58,416 nucleotides of DNA from Saccoglossus kowalevskii (taxonomy: Eukaryota > Hemichordata > Enteropneusta > Harrimaniidae): assembly GCF_000003605.2 (NCBI RefSeq), contig NW_003108083.1, positions 447,067 to 505,482 of the forward strand. Direction: 5' to 3'. This document shows positions 47,048 to 58,416 of this stretch, one piece after another (within the stretch, counting starts at the first letter, position 1; each line of letters opens with the position of its first letter). The notes below the pieces were generated by a model. That model did no database searches. It saw only the letters and a list, made by a program, of their open reading frames with translations, and was not told the DNA's origin. The position numbers were made by a program, and so were the translations under genes.

Positions 47048-49400
47048 GAATTGGTGTAAGTGTTTGTCATAATAAATGTTCAGGTTGGACTGTCATGCGA
47101 CGTTTACAGCGTGTGTAATTAACATTGTTTGGTTACATGAAATTCAAGTTAAACTCGCCCTCCACGACAACTGTGCTACTTTCGTTAATTCGCTTTGTAA
47201 AACATCAGTGTGTTCTGTTTCAATGAATACGATATTATTATGTAATCACTCGATTGCCTCCTAGACTTTAACAATTATGTTTTTTTAAATTGTGTTTTCG
47301 TTAACATGCATCGAGCGTATATAGTGTATATAATCAGTTGACTTGCGTGTCTAGTATTGGTCATGTTATTAGCTGTTTATGTTTTGAGACATCACAGAGG
47401 TAAGTTATTTGCAAAAATACTAAGCAAAAGAGTGAGATATGTTTCATCGAGCAGACTTAAAATTAAAATAAATGTCGATTAAAAATGAAATTGGGAAGAA
47501 GAAAGGATCTGCTATATGCAATGACACTGATTGAAATAAAGATGGGGAGCGGTAAACATGAAGATTTACGAAATGAAGTATATTTGAACAAATGTAGGAA
47601 AACACAAACTATACAAGCTTCTTGTGAAGAAGCACCCACAGCGCGTAAAACACAAATGCTGACCATAAACAATTTTGTATTCTGATCAGTTATAAAAACA
47701 TTCATAATAATGGTTCATGTACCCAATTAGAATGGCAAATGTTACAATAACGCGTCTCTCCAATTCATGTATCCATGGCAATACTAAAGGAATCTAGACC
47801 TTAGAGATAGTGTGGCAGCTGAATCAAATGAACAAACTAAAATGAAATGAACATCACAATTATATGGACCATAAAATACCATACTATTGTACATCGAATT
47901 CGTTCTACAATCACAAACGTTAAATTGTTGTTTTTTGAACAAAACGTGTGTAATGTTAGTTTCATTGTACAGCATAAGGTATTCCTGTTATCCTCGAATA
48001 ACACGTATCCTACTAAAAAGTATCCAAAGCTAGACGCGTATACTTATTTATGAGTAAATAGACCATATAAAGTGTAATACACAGCTTGTGCCAGAAATGT
48101 CACAAAATATTCATCCGCATCTAGACATTTAGGGCAACCGAGGAGGGTAAGGCTATACATTTTAAAAAGTGTCACATTTTATGTATTTTTTTATTTTTCT
48201 GTATTTCTTGATTTTTCTATTATCATTTTGCATTTTGAAATTCTATTGTCGATTTCACTATTGAAATCAATATCAAACTTAAAAGCACGAATCAAAATAT
48301 AATTTATAGATTTGTAATTTCACTTCACTTTTGACAATGGTTTACATTTGTAATCTTACTTTTATGTTTGAAAATTGATTTATATTTCTCTTCACTTTTG
48401 AAAATTTTCTCTTTACTATATAAAATTAGCTTTTCAATTGAATTTTGTAATTGATTTTACATTTGTTCGTCTTTTTCTACTTGGCCTTTTACCAGCCAAT
48501 GAACAATTTTCATTCCCACGATGTTCTAAAGTGAAACGCTTGTATTGAAAATGTGTACAGATATTTTACATGTTTTACAGAAAGGTAAAGGTCGAATTTG
48601 TTTTGCAAACAATCTGAATTGAAACGATCGCTTGACTGGTGTTTCCAACTAGGATCGCCGAAAATTGTGGTTACATGAAATGAATACTCAAAGGACATTG
48701 AAAAACGGGCGAAAAAAATCAAAATATATTTTTAACTGATTTAAAAGTTGAATTAAAAATCTAAAGGCGAACGATCTCGATTCCTTCACGAAATATAATT
48801 TCTATTTGAAGGGTACCTACAATGTGGTGACCTACAACATTTTTATCGCAGAATGGCGATATAACTCCTGGTAGACTTTTACATCGAAAATAACTTCTGT
48901 TGCAGTAACAATCATTAGTAAGCACATGACAATCTTGAAGTGCAATATATACAACAAAGCTGACGAAGACGAGAAAAACTACCAAGTAATATATAATAAG
49001 TAGTATGAGTGAAATTCTGATTGTAAGTCAAAAAGTGAATGCGTTAGTATGAATGAAAAGGTCATAGGTTAAATTTCAACACGTACTCGTATTTCCGACT
49101 GGAAATGCTATTTTTAGATCAGGAGAAGTTAAGTCCGAGTAAATGATTAATTATCATTTGTTTCATCAATAGTTGAGTAGGAGCCCAGTAGGAGACAAAT
49201 GTATACGAGACTTGTAAATGGTTGAGGAGGTACTTTTAAAGTCATGTGCTTGGGAAAAAGTGAAAACACAACGACACATTTCCAAATAATCATCTTTGAA
49301 AATATAATATGACAAAAATAGTTAATAGGAATGAGTAGTGTTCGATGGCGTACAAAACAACGCTTGGCTGCTTTGGTTGTAAAACGTAGACCACCGGTAA
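47048..49400. other. Intergenic, no confident gene
   Basis: 48160-48480 has loosely repeated TTTCACTTTTGAAAATTG-type words. A 66-codon basic frame at 47485-47685 matches nothing I know. A possible very short first exon (ATG at 49412, 9 codons, then GTAAGTATA) follows, but is unsupported by any downstream exon. Confidence 0.3.
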
Positions 49401-49851
49401 CAAACAAAATGGACGTGTCATCGTGTGTCGAGAACGAGTAAGTATACCATGTTAACTAGTCACACATTTTCATATTGCTGTGACACGTCATCATGATTGT
49501 TGTATCGCATAATTAACTGTAATTAACTGTTAAATGTTGTCGTCCAGAAAACATTGATCTACATCAGATTTACTTTCTCTATATCGTTTTTTTTTAATAA
49601 ATATCTTCATCTCCAGTCAGTAGCAACCAAACTTCTTAATTCATAAGTGTATTGTTACCATATAGAATAATGGATTTAAAGGCTGCATATTTAGATTACA
49701 TTATGTTTCAATTCTGGTATTGTATAACCACATGATTCATCCATAATTCACGTTTGTTGGTTACTTGGTGGTTTTTTTTAATGTAATGTATCAGTGGGAG
49801 GGGATCTAATTGAGATGATTGAATGTTGAATTTATCACAGAAGAGACAACA

Positions 49852-49880
49852 AACTTTGTCTTGTCTTGTCTTGTCTTGGG
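49852..49880. repeat. (TTGTC)n pentanucleotide repeat
   Basis: About five TTGTC units end in GGG. Confidence 0.9.
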
Positions 49881-50215
49881 ATAATTTTACTGACACAATT
49901 TTACTGAAACCTAGCAACAGGCTGAATACACACATAACACATCACATGCACAAAATGTATTTCAATCACAGTTCATACTCATTGAGTTCATACCACCGTA
50001 CACCAAACCATATATACAAACATAAATCGTTCCAAATATTCATTCATATATGTCCAAACGAATCTCCAAATATCACATTGACGCCATACTAGGAAAATTA
50101 CAATATTAGTATTCCGTATTCATAGTACTAGGTTTTGCCGTCGTACATTCAGTACATTGTAAATAAATAAGATGGGTGGTAGAAGTAAATAGTTATATAC
50201 ATCAATCTAGCTATC

Positions 50216-50216
50216 A

Positions 50217-50275
<59 letters not shown>

Positions 50276-50277
50276 AT
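50216..50277. repeat. (AAAT)n microsatellite
   Basis: About 15 uninterrupted TAAA/AAAT units. Confidence 0.97.
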
Positions 50278-51080
50278 GCATAATCAAACCCCTACATCGC
50301 CTATATTTCTTTGTGTCTCTGTGAAATATACAAATATAAATAACTAGTATAACTAGTCTAATTACAAAAGTTATTTTCATCATTTCGCAATTTATACTCT
50401 CACATAATATTTTATTTTATTGAAAAAAAATACAAAAAGTAAGAGACTTTATGCAAGTCTAGCAGAGAAAGAAAACATAAGCAATATTAACTCGGAAAAA
50501 TACATTTATCATCATTGTTCTGATCTTGTCCTAGACATGCGTTATTCTCTCCTGTAACTGGTTTTACTTGCCTTTATCGTAGATCATCGACATACAACGA
50601 TTACAAATATATCATGTCATATGCACATGCGCGAATTGATATCGCCTTCCGGTTGTAAATTATGAATGTCAGCTTCTGTATATTTTAGAACCACTCATTC
50701 TGATTAGACTTATACGGCGCCTCGCACGGCAAAAATATTGTTAATGTTAGGAGTCACTAGTTCACATAGCAACAGGTCACTTAAGTAATTGCGCGGTTAC
50801 TCATTGACGTTTTACTGCGACAAATCGCATTGGGAAGGTGGTCACAGATTCAGTTTCACTCACTGAGATTCGCTACAACTGAAACGAATGTATTACTTGT
50901 TGGATACGGATGACCGGCATGTCCTTCCAGTGCACCGTGGCGTACACGTTATTCGCTGAGAGGTAGACATTGTAATGTATATGATAATGAGTCATGAAAT
51001 AGGGACTTCTAATACCCTAGAATGCTATCAACATATGGTTCATTCTTGAAAACGTTCAACTAGTACTTTTGTGAGGTGGG

Positions 51081-51528
51081 ATGAGTGTTTCTGGGGAATG
51101 GTGGAATGCGTCGCTGAATGCAAGCAGATCTTTATCGATTTGGATACCGTACGAGGAGCGGGTGGTAGAAGGATTCGTTTTGACTGTCATATGCATGGTC
51201 GCAGTTTTTGGTAACACCTCACTCTGGCTTGTGGTGATGCGAAGCCGCGTACTCAGAACTACATCTAACGCTCTTGTGCTTTGTCTCAGTGGCGCGGATC
51301 TACTCGTGTCGATCGTCAATATGCCGGTAACTATAGTCACGATATTTCGGGGTGAAAACATATTTAGTGATGTATCGTGTATCAGCCTTGGATTTATCAA
51401 CATGGTCACGTTTGTGGCGTCAGTCATGTCACTGGCAGCTATCAGTATTAATCGATACATATCAATTGTTCGTCCTCTCAAGTTCAAGCAGATTTACAGT
51501 CGCAGAAATACTTTGTTTGTGATTCTAG
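51081..51528 (+). CDS. Class A (rhodopsin-like) GPCR, first coding exon (TM1-TM3)
   Basis: The exon encodes 149 residues and stops at a good donor (ATTCTAG|GTGAGT). It has an extracellular N-terminus with two NAS glycosylation sites (residues 9 and 13), TM1 (~30-53) with the conserved GN (N45), TM2 (~64-86) with GADLL (D73), C100 at the start of TM3 (the usual disulfide Cys), TM3 (~100-123), and NRY (124-126) in place of DRY, then ISIVRPLKF and RRNTLFVIL at the start of TM4. The NRY-with-SIVRPLKF style is like the melatonin-receptor and Moody/Tre1/GPR84 branches, but the ligand cannot be inferred. TM4-TM7 must lie on later exons; I could not find them in the remaining ~6.9 kb, so the next intron is long. 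Confidence 0.85.
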
Positions 51529-54500
51529 GTGAGTCAAATTTATTGCAAAATGTTTCTGTTTACCATTGTCAGTTTAGAATCGTGATCTCTCAACATCATA
51601 AATGTATTATATCACCAGTACGTTGCTAGCAATGTAAGTGCTTATATTTGCTTGTATTCTTGTGTAATTCATTTTCGAGTATGTCACTTCATTTAACATG
51701 TAATCGGACAAGTACAAATGGTGCAACTTGAGTCCACATCACAAAACGCGTAACGTAGCGGATTGTACCATATATTTTTGCATCGCATAATAGTTATTCT
51801 ATAGAACTATAATTTATTATAGAAATGTGGCTCAGCAGCAAATATGCTTAAAATTTTACCCGGATAATGGTAGCTCTATATACAATTTTACATATAGGTA
51901 TTAGCAGCAAATATTCTTAAAATTGTACACCGAATAACAGTATTTGTATGAAATTTTATATATAAGTATTGCAAAAAAAGCAAACATAAAAGCGCTAATA
52001 TTGGAAAGAGATGCCAATTGGGATCATTAAATGATTAAAAAGCATCAGCTCCAAAATATCAGACGAGCAGAGAACAATCTTAAGGCGTAATTGTGTCAAA
52101 ACATGTCGTATGTATATATTAATATTCGAATGAACGTTTATCGATTTAATCGATAATCAAAGACGAAATGTTTGATACACACTTTAAGTTGTAATGATAA
52201 TAAATACTAGGTAAATTATAGGTCGGATGTAAATTCCCACATATATCTAGTATTTCAAAACAAGAAAATGACGGTAACTGAAGACTTCTTCTCAAATATA
52301 GTCCAACTTCTTTCTCGCCCATCAAAGGCGATGGCGATTATAGCTATAGTCGAAATGTCCTCGTACTTGACGTTTACAAGTAGACTTGCATACTGTCTTT
52401 TGTTTCAGCATTCATACATTCACATACAATTTTCTTTTATTGAAAAAAAAAACACCGAGTGTACATCATAAGGAAAACATCTTAGTTTGTCGATGTGCAG
52501 CGATTAAATATCTTATGTATTTTTTTTTTCCGCGGAACTATATTCACGTTTACAAATCCAAAGTTGTAATGATTATAAATCTTAGTTTTATACTCCGACG
52601 CCTATATCTCAACACCAATACAAACACGCGAAATGTATGTTCCACGGTCAAATAGACTATCAATCATTCTCGTTCGTCGCGTCGAAAAGAATCCTCATTG
52701 TTCATTTTTAATGACGGTGACAAGGGTATATATGATCCATATTTGGACGTATAGATGGAGTTTTAATTTAACCTGTGCAGTACAGTGAAGTAAACAAAAA
52801 AACAAAGCAAAATAATAATTAAATTAATTATATATAATATTGGCAGTTGATGTCGGCATAAACACATTTCTTCTCCGCGCAGGAAATGTGTATTTTCTAT
52901 TGTGTAAAGATACCAGCTTAAATTCACTTTACTAAAATTAGTAATTATATTACCAATACAAACAGTAAATATAATGTTCCAATTATTGCACTATTATTAA
53001 GTAGTACTGGTACAAAATATATATGAGAAAATATGCTTGGATGGCAATCGATATACAACTTACTAAATAACATATATTGAGTTGACACTGAAACGGGTTG
53101 ATGATTACATTTTGAAATCGATAATGTCGTATTATTCATATCTATCATTGGCAGATATTATATATATGCCAAATTACCTCCATTATTAGTTAACTTTATA
53201 TATATATAGCTGAAGTAAATTTACTTGTTTTACTGTTCACAAAGGCAGAAACAACTGTACAAATCTTTTTCTGATATTGTCATTTTTATTAATGCTTATA
53301 TTTCACTCTTAATTTGTCTGCTGTAATAATTTTAGTTTCGAGAAATCTTCATATTTTATGACGTCATAGCATACTGAAGTATTTATCTAGGCATAATTGG
53401 GTAATAGTATCATAATAAAACCATAGCGATGTATACTTCATATTCTCGGGGCGGACATCCGGGCATTTTCATCGCCTGGCAACCATCACGGTGAAAACAA
53501 AGGCCGACAGTGTAACAAGATTACGCCTCATGGAAAATTTAGTGAGTTTTATTGCTGCTAAATGAACAATTCCAGTCAAAAATTGTTGCGGCGATTCGTA
53601 TAGCTACTCGTTTCGCAGCTTTCAAGAATTGGAATTCAGCTACATTTGTGGTTATTTCAAACTCGACTTCACTCAAAAGTTCACTAGTTATCACTTATCG
53701 ACCTATAATGAAAGAACGAGTCTTGGACGAGTTTATTTGTGTATATATATGTACGATCGTTAACTATTTTTTAGTGCAAAGTTTAGTTCAGTGCACGTGG
53801 GCCGTAAATACACTGGGTTGTAAGTAATATTTATTGTACAGACATGTCGCTACATTATATGTGGGGTTGTCTGTCACAGTGGTTTTGGAAAAGTAAATTT
53901 GCGTTCAAGGAATTGTTTGAATACACTTCCGGACTCCTTCAGTGACCCTACTGCTGATTTATCCGGTGACAAAAATTATACTTCACCTGAAAAAAGGTCT
54001 AAATAATGACCGAATAGTTAAAATATTTTTTTTGTAACGCGTTACAACTGCCTAAAAATGCGTCATAATGTCCGGGATTTGCAATACCATTCCTTTATAT
54101 TCGATTGAAACTACTTGATAAAATGATTGGTACACAATATTAACCCGGTGTAAAACACTGTCGACTCATTATGCTTGTTTAATAAAACGGGCATGTAATA
54201 GTAATAAAAGCAATTACAAAATAATACTTACTTTCTGAATACATTTCACACAAGTGTTATACTAACAAAGGCGAATATACGATCCAGTATAATACATGCT
54301 ATGATTTCAAAGTATTATCAAAACATTTCCTCATGCAACTGTCTATTAATATCACAGAATATTTCTCTAATAATTAATTATTCAATGTCAGAGGTTGACA
54401 ATTTTGATAAAATGTTTTCGAAATTTGCGTTATTTTCATAATGGACTTTATAAGATCTCACGGGAAAAAAATGACGTGTTGCTTCTATAGATACGATTTT

Positions 54501-57340
54501 ATTTTGTTGAAATAAAATATATATGCCCGCCTTAAGCATTACTATCAGCACTGCGACTGTTTAATTGCATGACTGTGTAAATATGAATATTTACTATATG
54601 GTGATCAATAGGATTGCTCATATATGCATTGTCAATTTATTTGCAAATGAGCGAACAAAAGAGATAGAACGACAGAAATGGTATCAGGCATCTCCAAACA
54701 TTTGGCCAGGGTCATACATTGCAGTTCAGGATTATTTCGTTAAGTTAATGATTGTTATATTATTCCCGTTATCTTTCGTAATATAAAAAACACCTATAAA
54801 ATCAGACAAAGACGATGGTATCTTAAATTTAATCTTGATCGAAGAATGAATGCGTCAAGTCTACGCTAATTTAGCGCTACTACAACTCACGATCCTTTAA
54901 TCATATTGTTTAAGGACAATAATCGTCAACTTTATTTACAGTATTATGCAAATAAGGAAATTAAGTACTGTACATTTTAAAATGATGTTTTACATGCAAA
55001 CAAACAGACAATATGGTTCACACGATTCGTACTTACGATCGCGGCAATTGCCACGTCATTGGTGCGGCTTGAAAAACAAATTCAGTTCAGGCAGTAGTTC
55101 ATTACAACACATCAATGGCCAAATGCAAACTAATGGCGAGGTTAACGGAGGATGTGGTTTTCATTTCGATTAACATTCACAGGATAGTTTGTCTTGCGTC
55201 TTAAACCTGCAATAAAACACAATCTTATACCATTTCAATAAACGCTCAATACAAAAGTGCTGATAAATCATATTAAATTGATGTCATAAATGAAGTATAA
55301 CAATGTATATATCTCATAATCACACCGCCTACGGCATTTAACCAATATATTCCTTTTAAAGGCATGCAACGATGTGTATTATGATTTATGGTGTATGTAA
55401 TTTAGAGATGGTACACTGGTTTTCTTTTTCATGCATATCGCAGGTTATTGCTTTGATTATCATAGCCGACTGTTCACTCAAAATCAGAGTACAACTTTCC
55501 ATGCAATTCATACATGAGGTTTGTGAAACTGGTTAACTCTTACTAAACCTCACAGCTACGTTGCGATAATCCGGTGTGTTGCTGTGCAGGTACTATTTAG
55601 AACAAAGAAAAGGTACTTCCACTAAAACAGTGAACGAAAACTGCAGCTGCCGAGGGGTGACTTTTTCACGCATCTTGGAGGTTATTGATTCGATTACCGC
55701 AGCCCACTTTCGGCTCAAAATTATAAATAAAAGTACAATGTTCTCTGCCATTCAAAGCCGCTGATAGTTTAGAAAACTGGGAAATTCTTAATAAACCAGA
55801 TTGCTATGTGGTTTGAATTTAGCATGTTGCTGCTCAGGTATTGTTTGAAACAAAGCAAAAGTACTCCAAATGAGACACTGAACGAAAACTTCCGCTGCCG
55901 AAGGGAGGCATACTGTTCAAACTTCAGAGACGAGCCAGAAAATGTATCATCATAAACGCTAGAGTTCTATTCATCGCAATGCAAATCGTAATTCTATATA
56001 TGAGAAGGTATCCCATTTGTTGATCGAACTGGCGATCATGCCATCAAATCGCATACCGGATGACGCTCAGGCACCTTCTATGTGAATATAGAGATGGTAA
56101 CTAGGGAAACGTGATCAGCGGATAAATGACATATTAATAGACGAGTGACAGGAAACTGGATTTTTTGCATAGCAAAGCATTACGTCTCCCTGTGTTATGT
56201 CCTTGTGTAATTATATTTATATGCATCCAAACGAGTTTCCCTTCACTCATCTATTATTGTCTATTTAGTGTATTCTCGTGCATATGACGTGACGACGACT
56301 TTATTCAAAGGTTTACATCTGTTTAGCCATCTCTACAAAATTCCATATATATTAGGGGTTACATGCACTGTCTATTGAATACCAAAATCATGGTTTGAAC
56401 CAAGCTTAGAAATCCTATTAAATAAATAACAGAACTTTGACGCATGTCTAATATTCTAAAGCGTGACCTTTGACTAATATCTAAGCTCGAAAATGCCTGA
56501 CAGTAAGTGTGCACCTTGTCAGTCTTCATTTCCACGATACAAAACTGTAGTTAAGACTGGACAATTATAACCTCTGTGGCGATGGCAGAAAACATATGGA
56601 AAATATTTGTTTTCCTTTACTTACTTGTTTGCTATTTGTTTCAATGATGAATTCGCTGTAATTTTTTATTTCCTCTGAGTGGAATATTTTTCTCCCCAAG
56701 ACTATATTCTGTTTCTCATTGCCAACAATTGGTTTGTGTCAAATGATGCACGTAACATGGTGTACTTTTGACGCGACCTTGAATTACCTCTCTTATGCAT
56801 CCGTGTATAAAGCATTATATTAACCTCACCATAATTATCCAATGAATGTACTTTTTTTTTGCTTCTACGGAATTATGGGGCATATGGAATCGGAAGCAAT
56901 TTTGAACAATTTATTTTGACCAGTATATATGATCGTTCCACTAAACAATTACTAGTGTAATCAGAATAATTATTATAACGACCGGGAAGTATTTTCTAAA
57001 GCTTAATGGTGGTGCTGGTAAAAATCGGGTTGTTAAATTCAATAATTATGGGTTTATGATACGTTTATGCTTAGTAAGTACATAATAAGATAATTGCGAT
57101 TTTTTGAAGCCAATTTAGCACATTATGTGTCCACTCAGCTCAAATACATTCAGTACGATAGCAATATAATATAAATGCTTTCTGTTTCTGTGTTTTTTTT
57201 CCAGTAGACAATAAACACGAGAAACATAAATATATACTATATAATGGTGCTAAAATTAATTAGCTAAACACATTTTAATTATATGTAATTTATGTATAAT
57301 CACTACCATGGGGTTTTCTCTTTTATTCAATCTTGATTCA
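51529..57340. other. Intron of the GPCR gene and/or intergenic
   Basis: No further GPCR exon is recognisable. A candidate tiny first exon (CTCATGGAAAATTTA|GTGAGT, ATG at about 53530) is preceded by CCTGGCAACC but has no supported partner. A diverged tandem duplication lies at 55441-55920 (separate entry). Confidence 0.35.
55441..55925 (+). repeat. Diverged tandem duplication, period about 248 bp
   Basis: GTGTTGCTGTGCAGGTACTATTTAGAACAAAG..GTGAACGAAAACTGCAGCTGCCGA (55575-55660) is repeated as ATGTTGCTGCTCAGGTATTGTTTGAAACAAAG..CTGAACGAAAACTTCCGCTGCCGA (55824-55905). The upstream parts also pair: TTATTGCTTTGATTATCATAGCC with TTATTGATTCGATTACCGCAGCC. Many substitutions indicate age. No frame is conserved. 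Confidence 0.75.
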
Positions 57341-57344
57341 GTCT

Positions 57345-57350
57345 TTATAA
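57345..57350 (+). promoter_or_regulatory. Possible TATA box
   Basis: TATAAA-type word about 75 bases before the ATG at 57424, the expected distance for a short 5' UTR. Confidence 0.3.
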
Positions 57351-57423
57351 ACGTGTGTATGGTATTGATTGCTAAATTCCCACTTGAGTAACATATGCTT
57401 TGATCATTAAATAATTCATCACA

Positions 57424-57540
57424 ATGACATCACTTGTATTTCTGAAGAATGCATTGACTAAAGTTCGGCCATATCTCGGACGAAATGTAATCCAACCGAG
57501 TCGCAAATTAATCTTTCGGGGTGCCGGAAAACAAAACACG
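57424..57540 (+). CDS. Candidate first exon encoding a mitochondrial presequence
   Basis: The ATG opens MTSLVFLKNALTKVRPYLGR, then NVIQPSRKLIFRGAGKQNT and a donor-like GG|GTAAAC. The peptide is rich in Lys, Arg and hydroxyl residues, lacks acidic residues, and could form an amphipathic helix, as import presequences do. RxGAG-type endings are common at processing sites. No downstream exon is seen; a LINE begins about 290 bases later in the same orientation and could sit in its first intron. The product is unidentified. Confidence 0.4.
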
Positions 57541-57826
57541 GGTAAACAAATGTTTTCAGTAAAAAATAGTCGTCTTCATATAACACTCATTTACTTCAAT
57601 ACTGGCAGTACAGTTTAACTATGGTGACTTTTAATCTTCATCGATGCTTACGATGGTCGAACACAAGGTTGTGATAAAGTATTGTGTCTAATTTCTTTTT
57701 TGAAGTCAACCAATAATCACCATATTATCAGCATGCTTTTTCACCATGCACTTTGGTGCAGGTTGTTCTGCTCTTTTATTTTTGGTCTGTCTGGGTACGG
57801 TGGTTTAATTTGTTTTTTGTTGAGTA

Positions 57827-58416
57827 ATGGATAGTTTTTCTTTTAAGCTCCTGTCTTTGAACGTACGAGGCATTAGGAATTATTTGAAAAGAAAAAAAAT
57901 ATTCACTTGGTTAAAACAAAATGGTAGTGATGTTATCATGCTACAGGAATTGTACAGTACACAAGAGATTGAGCAGAGATGGGCAAATGATTGGAAAGGT
58001 AATATTGTGTATTCTCATGGAACCAGTCATGGTAGGGGGGGTTGGTATTATGATCAAAAGATCATTGAATATCATGGTTCATGATACATTTAGAGATAAC
58101 AATGGTAGGCTAATTTGTATGGATGTTACAATTCAGGGTATGAATGTAATTCTTTGTAATATTTATGCACCCAATTGTCCAGTTGATAAAGTACCTTTTT
58201 TCAATCAAGTTTGCTCTAAGATTGAGGACTTTAACCCTGAGGGCGATAAAGCAGTTATTTTGGGGGGTGATTTTAACCTGTGTTTAAACCCACTTTTGGA
58301 TAGACAAGGAGGAAGTCTGAGATTCAACAAAAATATTTTGAATATTGTGAATGAAAAGCTAGCAGTATTGGATTTGATAGATATATGGAGGGTTAAAATT
58401 CCCAATTTAAAACGAT
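57827..58416 (+). mobile_element. Tx1/L1-like LINE, ORF2 endonuclease domain, runs off the window
   Basis: The ORF2 start encodes the apurinic-type endonuclease that nicks target DNA for reverse transcription. From the ATG at 57827: FKLLSLNVRGIRNYLKRKKI (the conserved Asn of LNVRG), VIMLQELYS (catalytic Glu), WKGNIVYSHGTSHGRG. A frame change at the G run 58035-58041 follows, then VGIMIKRSLN, CNIYAPN, ILGGDFNLCLNPLLDRQGG (the DFN metal/DNA residues), FNKNILNIVNEKL and DLIDIWR. The second frame is open to the window end. The polymerase would lie beyond. One extra G is the only visible defect. The clade is judged from the DRQGG and WKG..SHG style. Confidence 0.85.

Noticed and set aside
50216-50277. 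Possible CRISPR-like or structured array
   Set aside because: It is a plain (AAAT)n microsatellite in an animal genome.

Overview
This is animal nuclear DNA. It is AT-rich, has long introns with GT..AG borders, TATA-type promoters, a broken HECT-ligase copy, part of a class A GPCR, and many eukaryotic mobile elements (Helentron-like hairpin elements, DIRS, hAT, CR1/L2-like and Tx1/L1-like LINEs, MITEs). Recurrent ACATGTA-type words and the 'preserved hairpin end plus tandem core' repeats suggest a marine invertebrate (mollusc/brachiopod, hemichordate or amphioxus). The sequence alone does not settle which. There is one assembly gap (N, 33209-33962).

Layout. 1-12000: the 3' half of a spermidine synthase gene (+ strand, five coding exons ending at 11350). 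Its introns carry a palindromic MITE, two related hairpin-end elements (one with a 635-bp TIR element nested inside it), a 151-bp tandem-core element, and a 41-bp minisatellite that copies the gene's own exon end and 5' splice site about 16 times. 13767-16370: an internally deleted DIRS-type retrotransposon with inverted terminal repeats, a gag-like Cys/His cluster and a YLDD reverse transcriptase. 19780-20190: a promoter candidate made of five CCAAT boxes, four of them in an exact 40-bp tandem repeat, followed by an E-box, a TATA box and a short first coding exon. 23010-23860: a decayed METTL27-like methyltransferase remnant. 24412-29714: a HECT-domain (G2E3-like) ubiquitin ligase gene with a UBZ-like zinc finger, broken by several frameshifts and a stop and interrupted by a hairpin-end element.

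30400-35000: repeats, including a fold-back region with a cluster of GGCACGTGCC (HES/HEY-type) sites and the gap-containing hairpin element. 38600-41200: short dispersed repeat pairs and a possible minus-strand promoter with a first exon. 42235-43236: a 5'-truncated CR1/L2-like LINE. 43625-44398: an intact single-exon gene for a 257-residue type I membrane protein with a Cys-rich N-terminus and a fibronectin III-like domain. 44967-47047: a complete-ended hAT element with a decayed zinc-finger transposase. 51081-51528: first coding exon (TM1-TM3, NRY motif) of a class A GPCR. 57424-57540: a possible first exon encoding a mitochondrial presequence. 57827-end: the endonuclease domain of a Tx1/L1-like LINE with a frameshift in a G run.

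The clearly functional host genes are spermidine synthase, the 257-aa membrane protein and the GPCR exon. Most of the remaining recognisable coding sequence is mobile-element or decayed gene material.
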